Assembly (NCBI RefSeq): GCF_900240975.1
Contig: NZ_LT968776.1
Coordinates: 2,165,482 to 2,229,481, forward strand
Reading direction: 5' to 3'
DNA from: Mycobacterium sp. 4858
GTDB lineage: Bacteria > Actinomycetota > Actinomycetes > Mycobacteriales > Mycobacteriaceae
DNA: 64,000 bases
The position numbers and the translations under genes were made by a program. Below the pieces are notes generated by a model, which did not search any database, was not told the DNA's origin, and saw only the letters and a program-made list of their open reading frames with translations. Shown here piece by piece: positions 16,991 through 25,898 of the stretch. The first letter of the stretch is position 1. Each line of letters begins with the position of its first letter.

Positions 16991-17013
16991 TTACGCTACT
17001 TCCCGTAGCGTAA
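16991..17013. promoter_or_regulatory. Inverted repeat, probable operator of the amidohydrolase-Rieske operon
   Basis: TTACGCTAC (16991-16999) and GTAGCGTAA (17005-17013) are perfectly complementary, with a 5-bp spacer. They lie 50 bp upstream of the GTG at 17063. The 9-5-9 architecture is characteristic of TetR-type operators in actinobacteria. The regulator is not adjacent; the TetR protein at 15092-15712 is a candidate, but its own nearby repeat has a different sequence. Confidence 0.6.
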
Positions 17014-17062
17014 TGCTGGCGCGTCCGGTGCGTCTTCGGCCCATGGCGGCAAGGAGAGTCTC

Positions 17063-18835
17063 GTGTTCGACCTGAAGATCATTGGCGGCACCGTCGTCGA
17101 CGGCACCGGCGCACAGCGCTATCGCGCCGACATCGGCATCAAGGACGGCAAGATCGTCGACGTGGTCCGCCGCGGGGACGGCGACCCTGACACCGGGGGC
17201 CTGCAGACGGCGCAGGCCGCCGAAACCATCGATGCCGCAGGGCGTGTGGTGGCCCCCGGCTTCGTCGACATCCACACCCACTACGACGGTCAGGTGAGCT
17301 GGGACAGCCTGCTCGAACCCTCGAGCGGTCACGGGGTCACCACCGTGGTCACCGGCAACTGCGGCGTCGGGTTCGCCCCGGTTCGTCCCGGAACGGAGCA
17401 GTGGCTGATCGAGTTGATGGAGGGTGTCGAGGACATTCCCGGCACCGCTCTTACCGAGGGCATCACCTGGGGCTGGGAGAGTTATCCCGAGTACCTCGAC
17501 GCCATCGGCGAGCACAAGTTCGCGATCGACGTGGGCAGCCAGGTCGCCCACGGAGCCGTCCGCGCCTACGCGATGGGCGACCGCGGCGCCCGCAATGAGC
17601 CGGCCACCCCCGACGACATCGCCGCGATGGGCCGGCTGGTACGCGAGGCGATCGAGGCGGGCGCGCTGGGTTTCTCGACGTCGCGCACGATGGGCCACCG
17701 CGCGATGGACGGTGAACCCGTACCCGGCACCTTCGCCGCCGAGGAAGAGTTGTTCGGCCTCGGCCGCGCGATGGCGGCCGGCGGGCAGGCCGTGTTCGAG
17801 CTCGCCCCGCAGGGCGCCGCGGGCGAGGACATCGTCGCCCCCAAGAAGGAATTGGAGTGGATGCGACGACTGGGCGCCGAGATCGACCGGCCGGTGTCGT
17901 TCGCTCTGATCCAGGTCGACGCCGACCCGAAGCTGTGGCGCGAGATGCTGGACCTCTCGGCGGACGCGCACGCGGCGGGCGCTCGGCTATACCCCCAGAT
18001 CGCCGCGCGCCCGTTCGGCATGATGATCGGGTTCCAGGGCCATCACGGTTTCAGCCACCGGCCCACCTACCGCCGGCTCAAGGCCGAACTCGGCCGGGAG
18101 GAACTCGCGCAGCGCCTGGCCGACCCCGCGGTGAAGGCCGCGATCCTGTCCGAGGAGGACCTGCCCGCCGACCCCACCCTGTTGTTCGACGGCATGTTCG
18201 CCCTGGTCCAGCACTCGCTGCACCGCCTGTACGCGCTCGGCGATCCGCCCGACTACGAGCCCACCCCGGACCGCACCGTCGCGGCCATCGCCCAGGCCCG
18301 CGGCGAGGACCCGCTGTCCACCCTCTACGACCTCATGCTGGAGTCCGACGCCACCTCCATGCTGATGCTGCCGCTGTTCAACTACGCCGACGGCAACTGC
18401 GACGCGATCCGGGAGATGCTGCTGCACCCCGCCGGCGTGCTCGGGCTTTCCGACGGCGGCGCCCACTGCGGAATGATCTGCGACGCCTCCTATCCCACCT
18501 TCCTGCTGACGCACTGGGCGCGCGACCGGCGCCGCGGCGAGAAGCTTTCGCTGGAGTACGTCATCCGCAAGCAGTCCCGCGACACCGCACACCTTTTCGG
18601 TCTCACCGACCGCGGCACCATCGAGCCGGGCAAGAAGGCCGACCTCAACGTCATCGACCTGGACGCCCTGACGCTGCATCCCGCCGCAATGGCCTTCGAC
18701 CTGCCCGCCGGCGGGAACCGGATCCTGCAGGGAGCCAGCGGCTATGCGGCCACCATCGTCAGCGGGACGGTCACCCGGCGCGACGACGTCGACACCGGGG
18801 CCCGCCCCGGGCGTCTGGTGCGCGGGGCACGTTAA
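17063..18835 (+). CDS. N-acyl-D-amino-acid deacylase / amidohydrolase-family protein
   Basis: The 590-residue protein begins MFDLKIIGGTVVDGTGAQRY, the typical amidohydrolase N-terminus. The metal-binding HxH is in DIHTHYDGQVSWD (near residue 70), and the catalytic Asp region is DGGAHCGMICDASY (near residue 465). The C-terminal small beta domain DRGTIEPGKKADLNVIDLD is characteristic of D-aminoacylases. It hydrolyses N-acyl bonds in an unknown substrate. An AAGGAGAG ribosome site precedes the GTG at 17063. The Rieske oxygenase starts 9 bp after its stop, so the two genes are co-transcribed and probably act in one degradation pathway. Confidence 0.88.
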   Translation: MFDLKIIGGTVVDGTGAQRYRADIGIKDGKIVDVVRRGDGDPDTGGLQTAQAAETIDAAGRVVAPGFVDIHTHYDGQVSWDSLLEPSSGHGVTTVVTGNCGVGFAPVRPGTEQWLIELMEGVEDIPGTALTEGITWGWESYPEYLDAIGEHKFAIDVGSQVAHGAVRAYAMGDRGARNEPATPDDIAAMGRLVREAIEAGALGFSTSRTMGHRAMDGEPVPGTFAAEEELFGLGRAMAAGGQAVFELAPQGAAGEDIVAPKKELEWMRRLGAEIDRPVSFALIQVDADPKLWREMLDLSADAHAAGARLYPQIAARPFGMMIGFQGHHGFSHRPTYRRLKAELGREELAQRLADPAVKAAILSEEDLPADPTLLFDGMFALVQHSLHRLYALGDPPDYEPTPDRTVAAIAQARGEDPLSTLYDLMLESDATSMLMLPLFNYADGNCDAIREMLLHPAGVLGLSDGGAHCGMICDASYPTFLLTHWARDRRRGEKLSLEYVIRKQSRDTAHLFGLTDRGTIEPGKKADLNVIDLDALTLHPAAMAFDLPAGGNRILQGASGYAATIVSGTVTRRDDVDTGARPGRLVRGAR

Positions 18836-18844
18836 GGCTCCGGG

Positions 18845-20224
18845 ATGAACGCGCCCGCCGGCAACCCGACCCGCAGCCGCGACGAGGACGCGATCGGCAC
18901 CCCGCCGGAGACCCCCGCGCTGGTGCCGGCGGAGCGGTATTACTCGCCGGCATTCGCCGCGCTCGAGGTCGAGCGGATGTGGCCGAAGGTGTGGCAACTC
19001 GCGTGCATGGTCGACCACGTCGCCGCGCCGGGTGACTACTTCGAGTACCGGTGCGGACCGTACGGCGTGCTGATCGTCCGCGGCGACGACGGGGTGCTGC
19101 GCGCCTTCCAGAACGCCTGCCGCCACCGCGGCAACTCGGTGTGTGTGGGCTCGGGCTCGGGGCTGCGGGAACTCAAGTGCGGCTATCACGGGTGGACGTG
19201 GGACCTGGCCGGCGCGCTCAAGCGAGTGCCCGACCGAAAGGGGTTCGGGGCGCTCAAGCTGTCCGACTTCCCGCTCGTGGCGGCCCGGGTGGACACGTGG
19301 GAGGGGCTCGTCTTCGTCAATCTCGATCGCGACGCGGCGCCGCTGCTCGCCTACCTGGAGGCGGTGCCCGACGATATCGCCTGGTGCCGGCTGAGCGACT
19401 TCCGCTGCTACGCCACGCTGACCGTCGAGGTCGACGCGAATTGGAAGACGATCGCCGACGGCTTCAGCGAGACCTACCACATCCAGACGCTGCACCCGGA
19501 ACTGCTGCGTTGTGTCGATGACATCCATGCGCCCCAACAGATCTGGGGGCATACCGGCAAATCCGACCAACCCTACGGTGTGCAGAGCCCACGCTTTGGC
19601 GGGGCGCTGAGCGACGAAGAGGTTTGGGACGCCTACGTTTACACGCAGGGCGCTCTCATGGGCGCCGGCGAAGGCACCCCCTTCCCCGCGGACGAGCGAC
19701 GGGACGGCCAGACGGTCCAGGATCTGATCGCCGCGCACACCCGGGCGTTCGCCGCCTCGCGCGGGGTGGACCTGGACTGGGCCGACACCGACCGCATCAT
19801 CCGCCTGCACCAGTACAACGTCTTCCCGAACATGACGCTGCTGGCCAACGCCGACCACCTCACCGTCATGTGTTCGCGGCCCCGGCGCGATCCCGCCGCC
19901 ACCCCCGATCAAGGCGAGCTGGTGATGTTCCTCATGACGCGGATGCCGCCGGGCGCCGCGCGCGCCAAGCCGACCGATGTGCGAATGAGCGCCGGTGAGG
20001 CCGAGCCGGGCGTGGTGCTCACCCAGGACATCCAGATACTCCCCGGCTTGCAGCGCGGCATGCATCAGCCGGGTTTCACCCACTTGGTGCTGTCCAGCGA
20101 GGAGCGGCGGGTGATCAACATGCACCGCAACCTCGAGCGCTACCTCGACCTGCCCCCGTCCGAACACGTGCGCGGCGGCGCCGCCCCACCGCCGCCGACA
20201 GAATTCGTGTTAGACACGCCGTGA
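18845..20224 (+). CDS. Rieske non-heme iron ring-hydroxylating oxygenase, alpha subunit
   Basis: The 459-residue protein has the Rieske [2Fe-2S] motif C-x-H (CRH, near residue 91) followed by C-x2-H (CGYH, near residue 112). The catalytic domain contains ETYHIQTLHPE (residues 209-219), the mononuclear iron ligand region with two His. This is the alpha subunit type that oxygenates aromatic, quaternary amine or steroid substrates with electrons from a separate reductase, not encoded here. It is directly downstream of the amidohydrolase, suggesting a shared catabolic route. The start ATG at 18845 was chosen by frame and context. Confidence 0.88.
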   Translation: MNAPAGNPTRSRDEDAIGTPPETPALVPAERYYSPAFAALEVERMWPKVWQLACMVDHVAAPGDYFEYRCGPYGVLIVRGDDGVLRAFQNACRHRGNSVCVGSGSGLRELKCGYHGWTWDLAGALKRVPDRKGFGALKLSDFPLVAARVDTWEGLVFVNLDRDAAPLLAYLEAVPDDIAWCRLSDFRCYATLTVEVDANWKTIADGFSETYHIQTLHPELLRCVDDIHAPQQIWGHTGKSDQPYGVQSPRFGGALSDEEVWDAYVYTQGALMGAGEGTPFPADERRDGQTVQDLIAAHTRAFAASRGVDLDWADTDRIIRLHQYNVFPNMTLLANADHLTVMCSRPRRDPAATPDQGELVMFLMTRMPPGAARAKPTDVRMSAGEAEPGVVLTQDIQILPGLQRGMHQPGFTHLVLSSEERRVINMHRNLERYLDLPPSEHVRGGAAPPPPTEFVLDTP

Positions 20225-20256
20225 TCGGTCCGATGCGATTTAGAATCCGTTTCGTG

Positions 20257-20634
20257 ATGACCCCGTCAAACCCGTGGGGGGAAGACCGAGGGCGACTCGC
20301 GCATCAGCTACAGATGCGATATCAACCACTCGCGCGAAGACGCGCGCGGCGAATGTGCCAGAGCTTCGAGCGGGTCGGCGTCCGCACGGAGCCAGACCGG
20401 CTGCAGCAGATGCTGTCGGGGGCGCCCCTCGCGCCTCATGAAGCGATGGACGTCAAATTCGCGTTGATCGCGCTGCGGATCGACCGGGAGACGCGCGCCG
20501 CCCGGTACAAGCGGCTGAAGCGACAAGGAACCCGCTCGCTGATGTTCGCCGGCCTGGTCCTGGTGGTGTTGAACTTCCTGATGTGCATGGCGTACTTCTT
20601 GCTCAATCTCGCCGAGCAGGGCACGTCTCTGTGA
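20257..20634 (+). CDS. Small hypothetical membrane protein
   Basis: A 125-residue protein beginning MTPSNPWGEDRGRLAHQLQM, with a long charged helical N-terminal part (QPLARRRARRMCQSFERVGV) and one C-terminal transmembrane helix (SLMFAGLVLVVLNFLMCMAY). No family was recognised. A GTG at 20221 overlaps the Rieske stop (GTGA), so coupled initiation there, with 12 extra residues, is also possible. The inverted topology suggests a tail-anchored protein with a cytosolic basic domain. Its role is unknown. Confidence 0.6.
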   Translation: MTPSNPWGEDRGRLAHQLQMRYQPLARRRARRMCQSFERVGVRTEPDRLQQMLSGAPLAPHEAMDVKFALIALRIDRETRAARYKRLKRQGTRSLMFAGLVLVVLNFLMCMAYFLLNLAEQGTSL

Positions 20635-20649
20635 TCCGCTGAGACTCCG

Positions 20650-21315
20650 TCAGCGCGGGACGACGATGCCGTTGTCGTAGGCGTAGACGATTGCCGCCGC
20701 GCGGTCCCGCAGGTCGAGCTTTCCGAAGATCCGGCCGATGTGGCTCTTGACGGTGACGCCGGAAATGCAGAGCTCGGCGGCGATCTCGGCGTTGGAGAAA
20801 CCCCGGCCCATCAACGTCAGCACATCGAGCTCGCGGGTCGTCAACTCGGCGATCGCGGTGCCGCGGGGCCCGGGCGCGGCTTTGCGATAGGTGGTCAACA
20901 CCCGCGCGGTGACGGCCGGGTCGAGGTAGCTGTCGCCCCGGGCGACCGCCCGCACGGCGCGGATCAGTTCCTCGGCGGAGGAGTCCTTGAGCACGAAGCC
21001 GGCCGCCCCGGCGCGCAGCGCCTCGGACAGCAACTCGTCCTCGTTGAATGTGGTCAACGCCAACACTGGCGGTGTCCCCCCGAGCCTGCGCGTCGCCTCG
21101 ATGCCGTCGACCCGCCGCATGCGCAGATCCATCACGACGACGTCGGGCCGGTGCTCGGCCACCGCGGCGGGCACCTCGTCACCGTCGGAGCATTCCGCGA
21201 CGATGACGAACCCGTCCTTGCGACGCAGGATCCGGCGCAGCCCCGACCGCACCAGGTCCTGGTCGTCGACGAGGAGGACGGTGATCTCGTGCGGCTCCGG
21301 GATATGTGGGATCAC
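20650..21315 (-). CDS. LuxR/NarL-family response regulator
   Basis: The GTG at 21315 overlaps the histidine kinase stop (GTGA), giving a 221-residue protein. The receiver domain shows VLLVDDQDLVRSGL, the phospho-acceptor Asp in VVVMDLRM and the conserved Lys in GFVLKDSSAEEL. The C-terminal GerE/LuxR DNA-binding domain is ELTTRELDVLTLMGRGFSN through the recognition helix SGVTVKSHIGRI. It pairs with the kinase of the same operon and is divergent from the small-protein/MmpL genes, which are its likely targets. Confidence 0.93.
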   Translation of the reverse strand: MIPHIPEPHEITVLLVDDQDLVRSGLRRILRRKDGFVIVAECSDGDEVPAAVAEHRPDVVVMDLRMRRVDGIEATRRLGGTPPVLALTTFNEDELLSEALRAGAAGFVLKDSSAEELIRAVRAVARGDSYLDPAVTARVLTTYRKAAPGPRGTAIAELTTRELDVLTLMGRGFSNAEIAAELCISGVTVKSHIGRIFGKLDLRDRAAAIVYAYDNGIVVPR

Positions 21316-22568
21316 GCCTTGCACCACCACGGCCGCCAACCCACCTCGCCCTCGTGCAACGGTATGTCGGCGCGCACCGACCATCCCTCGGGCGTCGGGC
21401 CGGCGTCGATGGCCCCGCCCAGCAGTTCGACGCGCTGGCGCATCCCGCGCAACCCGCGGCCCTCAGCAGACAGCGGGGCGGCGATCGCCACCGGCAATCG
21501 ATTCTCGACCGTGAGGCTGGCCGAGACCGCCGAGACCTTCAGCGCCACCGCCGATTTTGAGTCGGGCGCGTGTTTGGCGACATTGGCCAGCGATTCCTGA
21601 GTGATGCGATACAGCGCCAAGCCGACGGCCGCCGACACGCGGTCGGTGGGTCCCTCGGCGCGCAGCGTGAGGTTCAGCCCGGCGCGCTGGAACTCCGCGA
21701 CGAGCCCGGCGACGTCGTCGATACCGGGTTCGGGCGTCGTCTGCGCTGCTTTCGTCGGGGAGCCGTCCAGCAGCCCGACGGTCCGCCGGATGTCGGCCAT
21801 CGCCTGCCGGCCCAGACGTTCGGCCTGTTCCAGCGCGTCGACCGCGTCATCGACGTCACGGTCCTGCTGCAGCCCTCGACGCGCGCCGGTCACGTGCAGC
21901 AGGGTGATGCTCAGCGAGTGGGCGATGACGTCGTGCACCTCCCGGGCGATGCGCCGCCGCTCGTCGGCCGCCGCGTGCTCGGCCAACAACTTCTGAGCCT
22001 CGATCTGTTCGGCCAGCAACAGCCGTTGCGTGCGCATCACGTAACCGAGGAGCCACCCCGCGCCGACGAAAGCCAGGTACAGCCCCACCGCGTCCAGCCG
22101 GTGCAGTGCGGACGCGGCGAGCAGCAGCGCGGCCACCGACGCGGCGGACAACAGGCCGAACGCGATGGAGCTCAACGTCGCGATGGACAACACCAGCAGC
22201 ACCAGCAGCGCCGGGGCGAAATCGGCGTGAATGGGTGTCGACGTGCCGAACAGCATCATGGCGGTGGCCGTCATCCAGGTCGCCCACATCAGCCCCGGGC
22301 TGAGCTTCGTGTTCAGAAAGAAGAACACCAGCGTCGGCGCGATGGACACCGCGAACGCGGCCAACCCGACGGGCAGATCCGCGAAGGGGCGCTGCAGGAT
22401 CGCGATCACCGCGCCACCGACATGGCTCACATCGACGGCGATGAACGACGCCCAGGTCAGACCGACGGGGATCAGCTCGCCCCGGCGGCGCAGCTGTTCG
22501 CGCACATATCTCGTTGCAGCACGCAACATCATCCAATCGTAGAAGGGCGCGCCACCAGCGCACATCAT
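21312..22568 (-). CDS. NarX/DesK-type sensor histidine kinase (HisKA_3)
   Basis: The 418-residue protein has an N-terminal membrane region with several hydrophobic segments (for example SFIAVDVSHVGGAVIAIL and FALLSAASVAALLLA-like stretches), a coiled linker QIEAQKLLAEHAAADE, the phospho-acceptor His in RRIAREVHDVIAHSLSI (near residue 207), and a C-terminal GHKL ATPase with GLRGMRQRVELLGG. It is a membrane sensor that phosphorylates the adjacent response regulator. The start at 22568 is uncertain; ATG codons at 22532 and 22529 would shorten it by about 12 residues. The stimulus is not predictable. Confidence 0.9.
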   Translation of the reverse strand: MMCAGGAPFYDWMMLRAATRYVREQLRRRGELIPVGLTWASFIAVDVSHVGGAVIAILQRPFADLPVGLAAFAVSIAPTLVFFFLNTKLSPGLMWATWMTATAMMLFGTSTPIHADFAPALLVLLVLSIATLSSIAFGLLSAASVAALLLAASALHRLDAVGLYLAFVGAGWLLGYVMRTQRLLLAEQIEAQKLLAEHAAADERRRIAREVHDVIAHSLSITLLHVTGARRGLQQDRDVDDAVDALEQAERLGRQAMADIRRTVGLLDGSPTKAAQTTPEPGIDDVAGLVAEFQRAGLNLTLRAEGPTDRVSAAVGLALYRITQESLANVAKHAPDSKSAVALKVSAVSASLTVENRLPVAIAAPLSAEGRGLRGMRQRVELLGGAIDAGPTPEGWSVRADIPLHEGEVGWRPWWCKA

Positions 22569-22588
22569 GCCGTGGGTGGCAATCGCCT

Positions 22589-22602
22589 CCTACCGTGGTA
22601 GG
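22589..22602. promoter_or_regulatory. CCTACC-GT-GGTAGG palindrome in the two-component/MmpL divergent region
   Basis: A 6-2-6 perfect inverted repeat at 22589-22602 lies between the histidine kinase start (22568) and the small protein start (22664). It is a good candidate for the response regulator binding site controlling both divergent operons. Confidence 0.45.
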
Positions 22603-22663
22603 GGATAAAGACTGCACCTCGGCACGACGCGCACCACCCGGTCGTCTCCCTAGCGTTCCAGTC

Positions 22664-23044
22664 ATGACATGGACACTGCTGCACGACCGGATGGCCTTCA
22701 TGGCCGAAGTGATCAAAGCGGCCGAGACCGATCCCGAGGCGGCGCTTGCGTCGGTCGCCGGCTCACCTGAGGTGCCCAGGCTGTTCGGTGACGAGGAGGG
22801 CCTGCTGCTGTCGCTGGGACAGCGCTGGATCACCATGCTGGTGGCCAAGCTGGACCAGGCCGCACACGAGGGCGTGGCGGCCGAGCAGGTGCGGGCAGAT
22901 CTCGAGGCCGCTGAGCCCGGCCTGCACGCCCTGGTGCGGATCGGCTCGCGGCAATCACTGCGGCTGCGTTCCCTGTCTCGGGGCGAGCACGTCGCCGTGG
23001 GCCTCTTCGGCGGCCCGTCCGGCGATCGGCAGACCGTTGCATGA
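22664..23044 (+). CDS. Hypothetical protein upstream of mmpL
   Basis: This 126-residue protein starts MTWTLLHDRMAFMAEVIKAA at 22664 and is rich in charged helices, with no signal peptide or transmembrane segment. No family was recognised. The mmpL start follows its stop by 10 bp, so the genes are co-transcribed. It is divergent from the two-component system. Such small proteins upstream of MmpL genes may act with the transporter, but nothing in the sequence proves this. Confidence 0.7.
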   Translation: MTWTLLHDRMAFMAEVIKAAETDPEAALASVAGSPEVPRLFGDEEGLLLSLGQRWITMLVAKLDQAAHEGVAAEQVRADLEAAEPGLHALVRIGSRQSLRLRSLSRGEHVAVGLFGGPSGDRQTVA

Positions 23045-23054
23045 CGGACGGGGA

Positions 23055-25898
23055 ATGCTGAAGCGGCTCACCGGCCGCTACGCGGTGCTGGTCGTCGGCC
23101 TGTGGGTTCTGGCGGCCGCGGCCGCCAATGTGGTTGTCCCGCAACTGGAGCGGGTCGTCGACTCGCACGCCCGATCGTTCATGCCCACCGACGCACCCAG
23201 CGCAGTCGCCGCGTCGCGGGCCGCCGAGTTGTTCGGTCAGACCCCGAGCAACAACTTCGTCTACGTTGTGCTGGAACGCAATCAGACGCTGACGACGGGC
23301 GACCGCCGGTTCTACGACGCGATGACGACGGCCCTGACTTCCGACCGGCGTCACGTGTACGCGGTGACCGACCTGTGGTCGCAGCCCACCACGGCCGCCG
23401 GCGCGCAGAGTCGGGACGGACGGGCCGTCAGCGTCATGGTGCGGCTGGCCGGCATGCTCGGCACGGCCCAGGCGCGCGATTCGGTCAACGCGGTCCGCGC
23501 CACCGTGCGGAACCTCTCACCGCCGGCGGGGCTGGCAGTCCATGTCACCGGGCCCGGTGCGACGATCGTCGACGAATTCTCCGCGATCGATCGACAGATG
23601 CTCGGCATCACCGCCGCCACCATCGGCCTCATCCTGCTTCTCCTGCTGGTCGTATACCGATCGCCGATCGCGGCCGCGATCCCGCTGATCTCCGTCGGTC
23701 TGGCACTAGCACTGGCCCGCGCCGTCGTCGCCGCCCTCGGGCAGGCGAATGTGGTTGAGGTGTCGCTATTTTCGGTCGCACTCATGGCGGCCATGACGCT
23801 CGGCGCCGGCACCGACTACGCGATCTTCCTGGTCGGCCGCTACCACGAGGGCCGCCGCCACGGCGTCCCGCCGCCCCAGGCACTGGCGGAGGCCTACCGT
23901 TCCATCGCGCCCGTCGTGATCGGGTCGGCACTGACCGTGTCGGTGGCGCTGGCCTGCCTGGTGTTCGCCCAGGTGGGTTCGTTCCGCAGCGCCGGGCTGC
24001 CCTGTGCCATCGGCATTCTGGCGACCATGCTCGCCGCGCTGACCCTGACGCCGGCCCTGATGAGCCTGGCCATACGCCGAGGCTATCTCGAACCGCGCCC
24101 GTCGACCACGGGTCGGCGCTGGCGCCGCGTCGGGACGGCCGTCGCCCGGTGGCCGGGTCCGATCCTGGTCACGGCGGGCGCGTTGACGCTGCTGGCCGCG
24201 CTACCGCTTGCGAGCATGCGGATCGGCTTCGACGAACCCGCCGCCACGCCGTCGGCCACCGACTCCAATCGCGGATACGTCGCCGCCGACCGCCATTTCG
24301 CGGCCAACGCGCTGCTGCCCGACGTCATCGCGATCCAAGCCGACCACGACCTGCGCACCCCGGCCGGCCTGATCGCCATCGAGCGAATCACCCGCCACAT
24401 CATGGCCGTGCCGGGCGTCCGTGCGGTGCAGTCCGCCAGCCGCCCCGACGGCACGGTGCCCGAACAGGCCACCCTGAGCTATCAGGCCGGGGTGCTCGGC
24501 CGCCAGTTCGGGGACACCATGGACTCGCTTTCCCAGCGCCTCAGGCGAGTCTCCGAACTCGACGACGCGCTGGCGCAGACCCAGCGTGCGGTGGAGGGCC
24601 TCGGCAACGGATTGCGTGGCGGCGGTGCGGGACTGGCCGAGGTCTCCGGCGCGGCGCAGGACATGCGCGCCGGCATGGACGGGTTGCAGCACAACGTCAC
24701 GACGGTCTCGGGTTACCTTGACCCGCTGCGCGACATCGTCGGGCGAACCCCCGACTGCGCCGCCAACCCGATCTGCTCGACGGTGGACCGCGTGCTCCAG
24801 CCGGTCGACGGCCTGGTGCAGACCTCGAGCCGCCTCAGGGCCGGCGCCGCGGAACTGACCAGCGGCTCGAGCACGGCCGCCGCCGCGATGTCCGGGCTTC
24901 CGCAGAGCGTCGCGTCGATGAAAGACGCGCTGGCACAAGCGCGTTCGGCCACCCACGATCTGCTTGGCCTGACCGACACGCTCGGGCCCCAGATGCGGCA
25001 GTTGACCGACTACCTGGACGAGATCGCGACACAGTTCCGGGGCAGTGCGGCGGCCGATTTCTACCTGCCCCAACGGGCGCTGACCGATCCACGCTACGCC
25101 GCCGCGCTGGGCCACCTGATCTCCGAGAACGGCCATGCCGCGTACCTGTTGGTGTACGGCGACGGATCGGAGTGGGGTACTGACGGGGCCAAGCGGGCAG
25201 ATCAGGTGCGGGCCGCCATCAAGGAGGCCACCAAGGAAGGCACCCTGACCCCCACCGAGGTCGACCTCGCCGGCGTCGGCCCAGTGACCGCCGACCTGCA
25301 GCGCTTCGTCGCCGGGGACGTCAAGCTGCTCGTGGGCGCCGCGTTGGTCCTCATCTTTTTGATCGTCACTGCGATGCTGCGCAGCCCGGTCGCCGGCCTG
25401 GTCGTCGTCGGGACCGTCGTCACCTCTTACGCATCGGCGGTCGGCGCCAGCGTGCTGATCTGGCAGCACCTGCTGCACCACGATCTGCACTGGGCCGTCG
25501 CACCGATCGCGTTCATCGCGCTGATCGCCGTCGGGGCGGACTACAACCTGCTGCTGGCGTTACGCATCAAACAGGAAGCGTCAGCGGGCCTGCGGACCGG
25601 CATCATTCGCGCCTTCGGCGGCACGGGCGGTGTGGTCACTGTCGCCGGCATCGTCTTCGGCCTGACCATGCTGGCGTTGCTCAGCAGCAGTGTGCTCAGC
25701 ATCGCGCAGATCGGCACCACCATCGCGGTGGGGCTGTTGTTGGATACCCTGGTGGTGCGGGCGTTCATCGTGCCGTCCATCGTGGCGCTGCTGGGCCGTT
25801 GGTTCTGGTGGCCCCGCACGCTCCTCCGCCGGGCGGGCGCCTCCGTGGAACCCGTTGTGGCGCCGCCTGTTCCGGCCGCTACTGCTGCGGGACGGTGA
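23055..25898 (+). CDS. MmpL/RND-family membrane transporter
   Basis: The 947-residue protein has the two-repeat MmpL architecture. An N-terminal helix (LVVGLWVLAAAAANVVVPQL) and periplasmic domain are followed by a first helix cluster carrying the Asp-Tyr pair of the proton relay in GAGTDYAIFLVGRYHEG (near residue 249). The second periplasmic domain is helical with internal SRLRAGAAELTSG coiled-coil character, and the second cluster has GADYNLLLALRIKQE (near residue 827), the second Asp-Tyr pair. MmpL proteins export lipids, siderophores or drugs across the plasma membrane. No MmpS partner is adjacent. The ATG at 23055 has GGGG upstream. The last 20 bases overlap the 3' end of the convergent eccC gene. 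Confidence 0.9.
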   Translation: MLKRLTGRYAVLVVGLWVLAAAAANVVVPQLERVVDSHARSFMPTDAPSAVAASRAAELFGQTPSNNFVYVVLERNQTLTTGDRRFYDAMTTALTSDRRHVYAVTDLWSQPTTAAGAQSRDGRAVSVMVRLAGMLGTAQARDSVNAVRATVRNLSPPAGLAVHVTGPGATIVDEFSAIDRQMLGITAATIGLILLLLLVVYRSPIAAAIPLISVGLALALARAVVAALGQANVVEVSLFSVALMAAMTLGAGTDYAIFLVGRYHEGRRHGVPPPQALAEAYRSIAPVVIGSALTVSVALACLVFAQVGSFRSAGLPCAIGILATMLAALTLTPALMSLAIRRGYLEPRPSTTGRRWRRVGTAVARWPGPILVTAGALTLLAALPLASMRIGFDEPAATPSATDSNRGYVAADRHFAANALLPDVIAIQADHDLRTPAGLIAIERITRHIMAVPGVRAVQSASRPDGTVPEQATLSYQAGVLGRQFGDTMDSLSQRLRRVSELDDALAQTQRAVEGLGNGLRGGGAGLAEVSGAAQDMRAGMDGLQHNVTTVSGYLDPLRDIVGRTPDCAANPICSTVDRVLQPVDGLVQTSSRLRAGAAELTSGSSTAAAAMSGLPQSVASMKDALAQARSATHDLLGLTDTLGPQMRQLTDYLDEIATQFRGSAAADFYLPQRALTDPRYAAALGHLISENGHAAYLLVYGDGSEWGTDGAKRADQVRAAIKEATKEGTLTPTEVDLAGVGPVTADLQRFVAGDVKLLVGAALVLIFLIVTAMLRSPVAGLVVVGTVVTSYASAVGASVLIWQHLLHHDLHWAVAPIAFIALIAVGADYNLLLALRIKQEASAGLRTGIIRAFGGTGGVVTVAGIVFGLTMLALLSSSVLSIAQIGTTIAVGLLLDTLVVRAFIVPSIVALLGRWFWWPRTLLRRAGASVEPVVAPPVPAATAAGR

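Noticed and set aside
17987..20167. A 726-codon open frame on the minus strand
   Set aside because: It is antisense to the amidohydrolase and Rieske oxygenase genes, both of which carry conserved active-site motifs.
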